DNA of 5,059 nucleotides from Geodermatophilaceae bacterium (GCA_013811805.1 JACCUM010000093.1:1-5059), one strand, 5' to 3'; shown: positions 1 through 5,059, counted from the stretch's first letter. The notes: generated by a model from the letters alone, not told the origin. Made by a program: numbers and translations.

Positions 1-111
1 ACCGGTGTCATCGGCGTACTCGGATCAGGCCTGCTGATCGCCGGAGCCCTGGTTCTGGAGAACGCCTGCCGTACGCCGCCGCCTCCCAAGCACGGCCCCG
101 ACCGATTGTGA
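1..111 (+). CDS. C-terminal end of a membrane protein (partial), possibly an MFS transporter
   Basis: Only the last 36 codons and the TGA are in the window; the gene begins to the left. The other two forward frames are poor: one hits a stop early and the other would be implausibly arginine-rich. Residues 2-19 (GVIGVLGSGLLIAGALVL) form one uninterrupted hydrophobic, Gly/Ala/Leu-rich segment, followed by a short basic, proline-rich tail (CRTPPPPKHG). This is how the last TM helix and cytoplasmic tail of many MFS transporters look, and the last helix of the next gene is similar in composition. The stop lies close to the next transporter start (12 bp or 57 bp depending on the start chosen), so the two may be co-transcribed. 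That the frame is coding is fairly likely; the MFS assignment is inference from one helix. Confidence 0.5.
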   Translation, partial: TGVIGVLGSGLLIAGALVLENACRTPPPPKHGPDRL

Positions 112-150
112 CCCCGGCCGGTTGTGACCACGGCGAAACCGGTTGTCACC
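102..150. repeat. Three near-identical 12-bp direct repeats around the MFS transporter start
   Basis: Copies are CCGATTGTGACC (102-113), CCGGTTGTGACC (118-129) and CCGGTTGTCACC (139-150). Copies 1 and 2 differ at one base, as do copies 2 and 3. Start-to-start spacings are 16 and 21 bp. Copy 1 contains the stop codon of the upstream gene and copy 2 contains the GTG codon at 124. If translation starts at the ATG at 169, all three lie in non-coding or leader DNA and could be a regulator-binding array. If it starts at 124, copies 2 and 3 are in the same frame and encode Val-Val-Thr twice. The repeats are seen directly; an operator role is inference. Confidence 0.4.
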
Positions 151-155
151 GACCG

Positions 156-161
156 TAGCGT
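156..161 (+). promoter_or_regulatory. Candidate -10 element for a leaderless MFS transcript
   Basis: TAGCGT fits the actinobacterial -10 pattern TANNNT. It ends exactly 7 nt before the ATG at 169, which would put the transcription start on the A of the start codon. There is no Shine-Dalgarno sequence in front of this ATG, as expected for a leaderless mRNA. No convincing -35 hexamer is seen 16-18 bp upstream, so this is tentative. Confidence 0.3.
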
Positions 162-168
162 GCAACGG

Positions 169-1287
169 ATGGGCCCACGTACGGCGGTGACTGCTGTCTT
201 CTTCCTGAACGGCGCGTCGTTCAGCTCCTGGTACTCCCGCCTGCCCGCGATCCAGGAACGTCTCGACCTCGGTCCCGGGGCGGTCGGGCTTGCCCTGTTC
301 GGCGCCCCGCTGGGACTCCTCATCGCCCAGCCGGCGGTCGGGGCGATCATCGCCCGCAAGGGGTCGCGGCCGCTGGTTGCCGCGGCCCCGTTCTACCTCG
401 CCGCCGTGATCCTGCCGGCGCTGGCGGTGAATACCCTGACCCTGTTCGCCGCTGTCACCGCGGTCGGGGCCGCCAACGGCGCACTGGATATCGCGATGAA
501 CGCCCAAGGCCTGGCCGTCGAGCGGACGGCCGGTAGGCGGTTGTTCAGCTCCCTGCACGCTGCGTTCTCCTTCGGTGCACTGGCTGGCGCGGGGATCGCC
601 GCGGTGGTGGCCGGGGTGGGTATCGGACCGCTGCCACATCTCACCGGCGCCGCTGTGATCGGCGCCGCCGCAGCACTGGCCGTCATACCGGGACTTCAGC
701 CCGACCGACCACACGGTGGCCCAGCGGGCCCACGACTGGCCCGGCCGAGCCGCCGCCTGGCTATCTACGGCGCGATCGCCTTCTGCGTACTGCTGGCTGA
801 GGGCGCGGTATTCGACTGGAGTGGCATCTACCTCGCCTCCGAACAGCGGGCCGATCCGGGCCTGGTTCCGCTTGGCCTGGCTGCTTTCTCACTCACGATG
901 GGCGTTGGGCGATTGCTCGGCGACCCGGCCGCGACGCGGTTCGGCGAGACGCTCGTTGCCCGCTCGGGTGCGGTGCTGGCCGCCGCCGGGCTCGGGTTGG
1001 CGCTGGCGACGAGCGCGGTCACAATCGGGATCATCGGCTTCGCGATGATGGGTCTTGGCTTGGCCGCGATCTTCCCGTTGACTCTTCGCGCCGCTGCGCG
1101 ACATCCGGAGACGGCCGGACCGGACCTGGCTGCGGTCTCGACCCTTGGTTATCTGGGGTTGCTGTCCGGCCCGCCGGTGATCGGCGTTCTAGCCGAGCTG
1201 ACCGGTCTACGCGCGGCGCTGCTGCTCGTCTGCGCCGCCTGCGTGGTGGCAGGAGCCTTGGCCGCTCGGATCGGCGCTGCCCACTGA
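169..1287 (+). CDS. MFS transporter, MosC/YbjJ-like
   Basis: This is a 372-residue, 12-TM major facilitator permease of the inner membrane, a secondary transporter driven by an ion gradient. The substrate is unknown; MosC is linked to rhizopine uptake, while YbjJ is uncharacterised. TM1 carries NGASFSSWYSRLPAIQERL (14-32), typical of the MosC/YbjJ group. The second half of the N-domain has DIAMNAQGLAVE (107-118) followed by SSLHAAFSFGALAG (127-140), matching the group's D-x-x-x-N...E...H-x-x-x-S-x-G pattern. The TM2-3 loop GAIIARKGSRPL is a motif A variant with Ala (62) where Asp is usual. A Pro/Arg-rich central loop (about 177-196) separates the two six-helix halves, and the TM8-9 loop contains GDPAATRFG. 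Length is normal and no frameshift is seen. Start choice: an in-frame GTG at 124, 12 bp after the upstream stop, would add 15 residues (another GTG is at 160), but none has a ribosome site. I prefer ATG 169 because homology begins at TM1 and a -10-like element sits 7 nt upstream. The gene is convergent with the DUF1684 gene. Confidence 0.9.
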   Translation: MGPRTAVTAVFFLNGASFSSWYSRLPAIQERLDLGPGAVGLALFGAPLGLLIAQPAVGAIIARKGSRPLVAAAPFYLAAVILPALAVNTLTLFAAVTAVGAANGALDIAMNAQGLAVERTAGRRLFSSLHAAFSFGALAGAGIAAVVAGVGIGPLPHLTGAAVIGAAAALAVIPGLQPDRPHGGPAGPRLARPSRRLAIYGAIAFCVLLAEGAVFDWSGIYLASEQRADPGLVPLGLAAFSLTMGVGRLLGDPAATRFGETLVARSGAVLAAAGLGLALATSAVTIGIIGFAMMGLGLAAIFPLTLRAAARHPETAGPDLAAVSTLGYLGLLSGPPVIGVLAELTGLRAALLLVCAACVVAGALAARIGAAH

Positions 1288-1350
1288 GGTTAAACGCGTC
1301 CTACCTCGCTTTTAGCTGACGCTGAGGGGGTCAGACGCGCTCTACCTCGC
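1282..1350. repeat. Degenerate tandem direct repeat across the MFS stop codon
   Basis: Copy 1 (1282-1309) and copy 2 (1320-1350) align over 28 positions with one 3-bp gap. Both begin with C-A/G-CTGAGG and end with CTACCTCGC, with ACGCG between. All five mismatches are transitions. Copy 1 contains the TGA of the transporter gene; copy 2 ends 10 bp before the stop of the convergent DUF1684 gene. A further short echo, GGGTCAG, occurs at 1328-1334 and 1358-1364. This looks like an old tandem duplication of the end of the transporter gene in the convergent spacer. A clean intrinsic terminator with a T-tract is not present. Confidence 0.5.
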
Positions 1351-1360
1351 CGACGCCGGG

Positions 1361-2035
1361 TCAGCCAGCGTTGTCCTCGACGGGCCAGCCGTTGCCCGGG
1401 TACTGCTCACCGACTGGGACGTCCACGGCGAGTCGGTTCCCCTCCTGCGGCAGCGGGCAGACCCACCGCGGGCTGTAGGCGCAGGACGGGTGGTAGGCGA
1501 AGTTGAGATCGACGACGATCGTGGAGCTGCCAGGCGGGTCTCGATCGGCCTCGGCCGGCTGTTGACCTGCGCCGGTACCAGGTCCGAGGTCGGCTCCCTT
1601 TGCTGTGTCGAGCAGGTACCGCCCGGCGCCGTAGGTACCCCGCCCGGCTGTGGTGTCCCGCATCGGCAGGAACAGGCCGCCGCCGTACTGCGCCAGCCAC
1701 CACACATCCAGGCTGCCGAGCTCGTCCAACTGGACCCGGCCGATCCGCTCCAGCCGGACTACCTCCTCGCCTTGGGTGGCGATGTCCAGCCGCGTAGGCT
1801 CGACGTCGGGCTCGATCGACACCTGGAAGCGGTACGCCGGGTCGTACGGCGCGTACGGCACACCGGGGAACTCCCTCCGGGCAGCTGGTTCGAGCGGGGA
1901 CTCCGGATGCTCGGCGAACAACCTGTCCCGCCCGCTTCGCCAGAGCTCGAAGCCCTCCTCCGGCCGTGCGCAGCCGCGAACCCGCCCGTACAGGTCGCCA
2001 ACCGTGCGGCGCCAGTCCAGCAGAGTCGTGCTCAT
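1361..2035 (-). CDS. DUF1684 family protein
   Basis: This is a 224-residue protein with no signal peptide or TM segment, so probably cytoplasmic. Its biochemical role is unknown. It shows the DUF1684 layout: an N-terminal helix with LLDWRRTVGDLYGRVR (5-20), then LWRSGRDRLFAEHPESPL (31-48) and PYAPYDPAYRFQVSIEP (60-76), the LFLPMRDTT...TYGAGRYL stretch (121-141), and the diagnostic C-terminal block NFAYHPSCAYSPRWVCPL (178-195) followed by NRLAVDVPVGE (200-210). Cys185 and Cys193 are in the conserved block. His182 stands where the family, as I recall it, has Asn. Residues about 149-171 form a Gly/Pro/Ala-rich insertion between GRYL and VVDLNFAY that most relatives appear to lack. The ATG at 2033-2035 has a weak AGG six nt upstream (2042-2044). 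The gene is divergent from the DUF6779-like gene. Family assignment is confident; function is not known. Confidence 0.88.
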   Translation of the reverse strand: MSTTLLDWRRTVGDLYGRVRGCARPEEGFELWRSGRDRLFAEHPESPLEPAARREFPGVPYAPYDPAYRFQVSIEPDVEPTRLDIATQGEEVVRLERIGRVQLDELGSLDVWWLAQYGGGLFLPMRDTTAGRGTYGAGRYLLDTAKGADLGPGTGAGQQPAEADRDPPGSSTIVVDLNFAYHPSCAYSPRWVCPLPQEGNRLAVDVPVGEQYPGNGWPVEDNAG

Positions 2036-2117
2036 GTCCGGCCTGCCATCGGCTCAGCGTGCCACTTCCCGCCCGGCACTTGGTCCGCGCCTGGCGTCGC
2101 TGCCGCCGGTCCGCCCG

Positions 2118-2123
2118 TACCCT
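2118..2123 (+). promoter_or_regulatory. Candidate -10 element for a leaderless DUF6779-like transcript
   Basis: TACCCT fits TANNNT and ends 7 nt before the ATG at 2131, so transcription would begin on or next to the start codon. No Shine-Dalgarno sequence precedes this ATG. The -35 region (about 2095-2100, CGTCGC) does not match TTGAC. The element lies in the 95-bp spacer (2036-2130) shared with the divergent DUF1684 gene; I found no convincing promoter for that gene on the other strand. Confidence 0.35.
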
Positions 2124-2130
2124 GTCCGGC

Positions 2131-3027
2131 ATGGCTGTACGCGCGGACCGGGGGCCCGCCGCTGGGTCGGCGCTGCGTACGGTCGCCGTCGCAGGAGGAT
2201 TCCTCTGCGCGGTCGTGGCCAGCGTGACCCTGTTCGTCACCGAAAACCCCGACGTCCTGCGGATCGGAATCTTGGTAGCGCTGTGGGCCTTTGGCCTCGC
2301 CGCTCTCGCCGCCGGCCGTAGGCAGACCGAGCAGGCAGTGGCCGCTAGCGCCGAACTGGGGGTACGCAAGACCTACGAACTGGAACTCGAGCGCGAGGTC
2401 GCCGCGCGCCGGGAGTACGAGCTTGCGCTCGAGGCCGAGCTGCGGCGTGAACTCCAGGACGTCTTCACCGCAGAGATCGGGGCGCTGCGTGAGGAGATGA
2501 CCCGCCTGCGGCGCGAACTGTCCGAGCAATGGGACAGCGAACTACGCGTCGAGCGAATGGTCATGCGCACCCCATCAGTCCGGATGGGCGGCGACCGGCG
2601 CGAGCCGCTCGAGCACGAATCGACCGGCCGGGCCAGCATCGCCGCCGGACCGTCAAGCGAGGCAGAAGTTCGCGACCGGTATCATCCGCACCACGACGTC
2701 TTTCGAGTCCGACCGTTCGAGTCGGAGCCACCGACGAAGGAGTTTGCCGCCGTCGGCAGCGTTGAGCTGTCCGTACCCACCAGCCCCCTCCCACCACCGA
2801 GTCTGTTGCATTCGCCGAACGGGCCACGGCCGCCGAGCCCTCCATCGTCTGGATTTCCGACTCTGATCAACACTGGCCCGCCGCCAGCTCAGCCCGCACG
2901 TGTAGCTGAACAGCCGACGGGCAACGGAGCCTCCGACGACGACGTCCTGGCCCGGATCCTCGCCGAAGCAGGTGCCGGTGTCGGTGGTCGACGTCGCAAG
3001 CACCGTTACGCGGACGAGGACGAATAG
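2131..3027 (+). CDS. DUF6779-like membrane-anchored coiled-coil protein
   Basis: This 298-residue protein has two TM helices, about 17-36 and 44-62, joined by a short ENPDVLR turn. A charged heptad-like coiled coil follows at about 66-140, with LELEREVAARREYELALEAE (84-103) and REEMTRLRRELSEQ (120-133). A long Pro/Ser-rich, probably disordered region (about 150-265) has runs such as PLPPPS and PRPPSPPSS. The protein ends in an isolated tail: a short helix DDVLARILAEAG (270-281), a basic cluster RRRKHR (287-292) and acidic ADEDE. The TM pair plus the YELELEREVAARREYEL signature matches the DUF6779 family as I remember it; its function is unknown. Topology puts the coiled coil and tail most likely in the cytoplasm. 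The reading frame is open back to 1966, but those residues would overlap the DUF1684 gene antisense and look non-coding, so I chose ATG 2131, supported by the -10-like element. Stop is 13 bp from the convergent nuoD2-like gene. Confidence 0.85.
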   Translation: MAVRADRGPAAGSALRTVAVAGGFLCAVVASVTLFVTENPDVLRIGILVALWAFGLAALAAGRRQTEQAVAASAELGVRKTYELELEREVAARREYELALEAELRRELQDVFTAEIGALREEMTRLRRELSEQWDSELRVERMVMRTPSVRMGGDRREPLEHESTGRASIAAGPSSEAEVRDRYHPHHDVFRVRPFESEPPTKEFAAVGSVELSVPTSPLPPPSLLHSPNGPRPPSPPSSGFPTLINTGPPPAQPARVAEQPTGNGASDDDVLARILAEAGAGVGGRRRKHRYADEDE

Positions 3028-3040
3028 GCACGTTCGGCGA

Positions 3041-4204
3041 CTACTTGTCGATGTCTCCCACGACGAAGAACATCGAGCCGAGAATGGCGACCAGATCGGG
3101 CAGCAGCGTGCCGGGCAGCAGCTCGGTCAGCACCTGGATGTTGTTGTACGACGCAGAGCGCAGCTTGCACCGCCATGGCGTCTTCTCACCGCGACTGACG
3201 ATGAAATAACCGTTGAGCCCCAGCGGGTTCTCTGTCCACGCGTACGTGTGCCCTTCCGGTGCCCGCAGTGTCTTGGGCAGCCGTACGTTCACCGCGCCGG
3301 TGACCGTCGCGAGCCGGTCCAGGCAGGCGTCGGCCAGGTCGAGTGAGGCATAGACCTGATCGAGCATGCACTCGAACCGGGCGTGGCAGTCCCCGGCGGT
3401 CCGGGTGATCACCCGCAGCGAGTCCTGCAGTTCGGCGTAGGCGAGATAGGGCTCGTCCCGCCGCAGGTCGAAGTCCACCCCGCTGGCCCGCGCGACCGGT
3501 CCGCTGACGCCGTAGGAATCGACCTGCTCGGGCGAGAGCATCCCGACGCCGCGGGTACGGGCCAGGAAGATCTCGTTGTTGCGGATCAGCCCGTCCAAGT
3601 CGGGCATCCGACGGCGAACGTCGGCAACGGCTTGGCGAACGCGCCCGGTCCAACCCGCCGGGACTTCTTCCTTGATCCCGCCGACCCGGTTGAACATGAA
3701 GTGCATCCGCCCCCCGGCGGCCTCCTCCATCACCGCCTGGATGGTCTCCCGCTCGCGAAAGGCGTAGAAGACCGGCGTGATCGCGCCGATCTCCAACGGG
3801 TACGAGCCGAGGAACATCAGATGGTTGAGCACCCGGTTCAGTTCGGCGAGCAGGGTGCGTAGCCAGGTGGCGCGCTCCGGCACCTCCATCCCCAGCATCC
3901 GCTCCACGGCCAGCGCGACCCCGAGCTCACTGGAGAAGGCCGAGAGCCAGTCGTGGCGGTTGGCCAGCACGATGATCTGGCGGTAGTCGCGTACCTCGAA
4001 CAGCTTCTCCGCGCCGCGGTGCATGTACCCGACGATCGGTTCGGCGCTGACCACCCGTTCGCCGTCCAGGACCAGCCGTAACCGGAGTACGCCATGGGTG
4101 GACGGGTGCTGCGGTCCGATGTTGAGTGTCATGTCCGTGGTGGGGAACTCGTGCAGCCCCGCCGCGGCATCGCCCACCCCGACGGTGACCTCCTCGCCGA
4201 CCAT
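3041..4204 (-). CDS. nuoD: NADH-quinone oxidoreductase subunit D, NuoD2-type
   Basis: This is the 49-kDa subunit of respiratory complex I, a [NiFe]-hydrogenase large-subunit relative that builds the quinone pocket with NuoB on the cytoplasmic side of the membrane. The protein is 387 residues. Motifs: NIGPQHPSTHGVLRLRL (28-44), VGYMHRGAEKLFE (58-70), LAELNRVLNHLMFLGSYPLE (119-138), FYAFRERETIQAVMEEAAGG (146-165), the ARASGVDFDLRRDEPY region (238-253), the YNNIQVLTELLPG region (353-365) and the family-typical end GDIDK. It resembles the ~380-residue NuoD2 of Streptomyces more than the ~440-residue canonical actinobacterial NuoD, including ANRHDWLSAF (81-90). Trp86 and Glu138 stand where Tyr and Asp line the quinone site in canonical NuoD; His37 is kept. 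No other nuo gene is in the window and both neighbours are on the opposite strand, so it is probably transcribed alone. The frame is open to 4570, but homology begins near TVGVG (7-11), and ATG 4204 has a ribosome site, so 4204 is chosen. Confidence 0.93.
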   Translation of the reverse strand: MVGEEVTVGVGDAAAGLHEFPTTDMTLNIGPQHPSTHGVLRLRLVLDGERVVSAEPIVGYMHRGAEKLFEVRDYRQIIVLANRHDWLSAFSSELGVALAVERMLGMEVPERATWLRTLLAELNRVLNHLMFLGSYPLEIGAITPVFYAFRERETIQAVMEEAAGGRMHFMFNRVGGIKEEVPAGWTGRVRQAVADVRRRMPDLDGLIRNNEIFLARTRGVGMLSPEQVDSYGVSGPVARASGVDFDLRRDEPYLAYAELQDSLRVITRTAGDCHARFECMLDQVYASLDLADACLDRLATVTGAVNVRLPKTLRAPEGHTYAWTENPLGLNGYFIVSRGEKTPWRCKLRSASYNNIQVLTELLPGTLLPDLVAILGSMFFVVGDIDK

Positions 4205-4211
4205 CCGCCCA

Positions 4212-4215
4212 TCCT
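4212..4215 (-). promoter_or_regulatory. Ribosome binding site deciding the nuoD2 start
   Basis: On the minus strand AGGA (4215 to 4212) sits 7 nt before the ATG at 4204-4202. This supports that start over the open but antisense-overlapping extension to 4570. A stronger GAGGAGG (4195 to 4189) lies 11 nt before an in-frame GTG at 4177, which is a second possible start giving a protein nine residues shorter. Confidence 0.5.
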
Positions 4216-4250
4216 GCCCGTACGGGATGCCGAACCGCGATGATGGCTCG

Positions 4251-4997
4251 ATGCGGAGCCGACGCGTCTGGGTCCTGGGCACCATCGTGCTCATCGCGAC
4301 CTCGGCATGCACGCCAGGCGGACGAGGCGCGGGCACCGCTGCGCCAACATCGTCGTCGGCCAGCGTCGTGGTCACCGAAACCGCTGTCGGCCCACCGGCG
4401 CTCTCATCTGTCGAGCCACCCGCGCCGGCCGTCGAGCAGTTCCCGCCGTTCTCCTCCACCGTGGCGCCGGTGACCGCGGAGCGCCTCGGCGCCTCGTACC
4501 GGGTCGGATGCCCTGTCGCGCCCGAGGCACTGCGGCTGGTGGGCCTGACGTACGTCGGTTTCGACGGCACTGCCGCGCAAGGCGAACTCGTCGTTGCTGC
4601 TGACGTCGTGGATGACGTGGTCGCAGTCTTCGCTCAGCTGTACCGGCAGCGGTTTCCGATCCGGAGCATGGTGACTGTGGAGGCCTTCGGGGCTGACGAC
4701 GACGCCTCCATGGCGGTGGACAACACCTCGGCGTTCAACTGCCGGCCGGTCACCGGCGGCAGCGGATGGTCACTGCACTCCTATGGCGTAGCGATCGACG
4801 TCGATCCGCGGGAGAACCCGTACGTGGCCGGCAACACGGTCCTGCCGCCGGAAGGCCGGGATCACCTCGATCGCGGCAACGTCGTACCCGGCATGATCCT
4901 GGCCGGCGACCCGGTGGTGACCGTGTTCGCGGCACACGGATTCGCCTGGGGCGGTTACTGGACCGACCCGGTGGACTACCAGCACTTCGAGGCCTGA
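4251..4997 (+). CDS. Lipoprotein M15-family peptidase (D-Ala-D-Ala carboxypeptidase-like)
   Basis: This is a 248-residue predicted secreted lipoprotein. The N-terminus MRSRR is followed by a hydrophobic core and a lipobox ATSA-Cys20, so the mature protein should be lipid-anchored on the outer face of the membrane. Residues 21-80 are a Ser/Thr/Pro/Ala linker. The catalytic domain (about 80-248) matches the peptidase M15_4 type: FPIRSM (135-140), NTSAFNCRP (158-166), zinc motif S-x-H-x-x-G-x-A-x-D as SLHSYGVAID (174-183; His176, Asp183), ENPYVAGN (188-195), and WGGYW (233-237) leading to DYQHFE (242-247; Asp242 as likely catalytic acid, His245 as third zinc ligand). All expected catalytic residues are present. 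M15 enzymes cut peptidoglycan stem peptides; D,D-carboxypeptidase and L-Ala-D-Glu endopeptidase activities both occur, so the exact bond is open. ATG 4251 gives a proper signal peptide; an in-frame ATG at 4227 would add MPNRDDGS. Neither has a clear ribosome site. The gene is divergent from nuoD2, 46 bp away. Confidence 0.9.
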   Translation: MRSRRVWVLGTIVLIATSACTPGGRGAGTAAPTSSSASVVVTETAVGPPALSSVEPPAPAVEQFPPFSSTVAPVTAERLGASYRVGCPVAPEALRLVGLTYVGFDGTAAQGELVVAADVVDDVVAVFAQLYRQRFPIRSMVTVEAFGADDDASMAVDNTSAFNCRPVTGGSGWSLHSYGVAIDVDPRENPYVAGNTVLPPEGRDHLDRGNVVPGMILAGDPVVTVFAAHGFAWGGYWTDPVDYQHFEA

Positions 4998-5012
4998 CCC
5001 GAGCCGGAACTG

Positions 5013-5041
5013 TTGACCGTCCCGGACACCGGCCATAGCCT
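5013..5041 (+). promoter_or_regulatory. Sigma70/HrdB-type promoter reading out of the right edge
   Basis: TTGACC (5013-5018, one mismatch to TTGACA) and TAGCCT (5036-5041, fits TANNNT) are separated by exactly 17 bp. Transcription would start around 5046-5048 and proceed to the right, past the window end. The element lies 15 bp after the stop of the M15 lipoprotein gene, in the only non-coding stretch on this side. It predicts an independently transcribed + strand gene or RNA starting just beyond 5059. Confidence 0.5.
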
Positions 5042-5059
5042 TCGTAGTCCGGAAGAGTA

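Noticed and set aside
25..714. A 229-codon open frame on the minus strand
   Set aside because: It is antisense to the MFS transporter, rich in Arg/Gly/Asp/Gln as GC-rich shadow frames are, and shows no recognisable domain.
1316..1334. A hairpin CTGAC-9 nt-GTCAG as terminator for the convergent pair
   Set aside because: The stem has only five pairs and there is no T-tract after it on either strand; the TTTT at 1310-1313 is on the wrong side for the + strand gene.
1614..1648. A direct repeat AGGTACC...GCCCGGC within the DUF1684 gene
   Set aside because: It encodes the Gly-Arg-Gly-Thr-Tyr / Gly-Ala-Gly-Arg-Tyr part of a conserved family motif, so it is explained by protein sequence and codon bias.
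1966..2130. An N-terminal extension of the DUF6779-like protein by 55 codons
   Set aside because: The residues are Arg/Ser/Pro/Cys-rich, overlap the DUF1684 gene antisense, and would precede TM1 with no matching family sequence.
1490..2227. A 245-codon open frame on the plus strand
   Set aside because: It runs antisense through the DUF1684 gene and across the divergent spacer into the next gene; composition is that of a shadow frame and no family is recognised.
4205..4570. An in-frame extension of nuoD2 upstream to 4570 (122 extra codons)
   Set aside because: It lies antisense to the M15 lipoprotein, has no NuoD homology and low-complexity composition; ATG 4204 has a ribosome site and matches where homology begins.
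4770..5036. An 88-codon open frame on the minus strand near the right edge
   Set aside because: It is mostly antisense to the M15 catalytic domain, with no recognisable motif and no ribosome site noted.

Overview
The window looks like chromosomal DNA of a high-GC actinobacterium. Evidence for this is the G/C-rich third codon positions, a DUF6779-type membrane coiled-coil protein (a family I know only from Actinomycetota), and a NuoD closest in memory to the second NuoD paralogue (NuoD2) of Streptomyces. I cannot assign a genus. No tRNA, rRNA, CRISPR array, insertion sequence or prophage gene is visible.

Layout, left to right: (1) the last 36 codons of a membrane protein on the + strand, cut by the window edge; (2) a 12-TM major facilitator transporter of the MosC/YbjJ type on +, starting within 60 bp of that stop; (3) a short spacer with a degenerate direct repeat, then a DUF1684 protein on -; (4) a 95-bp divergent spacer and a DUF6779-like protein on + with two TM helices, a coiled coil and a disordered tail; (5) after 13 bp, a convergent nuoD2-like gene on -; (6) after 46 bp, a divergent M15-family lipoprotein peptidase on +; (7) 62 bp at the right edge containing a good sigma70-type promoter reading out of the window. 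Every stretch longer than 300 bp is covered by a gene.

From the transporter on, strands alternate gene by gene (+ - + - +), so each gene is probably its own transcription unit. The products (small-molecule transport, an unknown soluble protein, an envelope-anchored coiled coil, a respiratory subunit, a cell-wall peptidase) do not form an evident pathway. I do not see a convincing new multi-gene system. The most interesting items are the NuoD2-like protein, which stands apart from other complex I genes and has changed quinone-pocket residues (Tyr to Trp, Asp to Glu, by alignment from memory), and the membrane-tethered coiled coil with an isolated helix/basic/acidic C-terminal tail. Regulatory points are two candidate leaderless starts (TANNNT, 7 nt, ATG), three 12-bp repeats around the transporter start, and the right-edge promoter.
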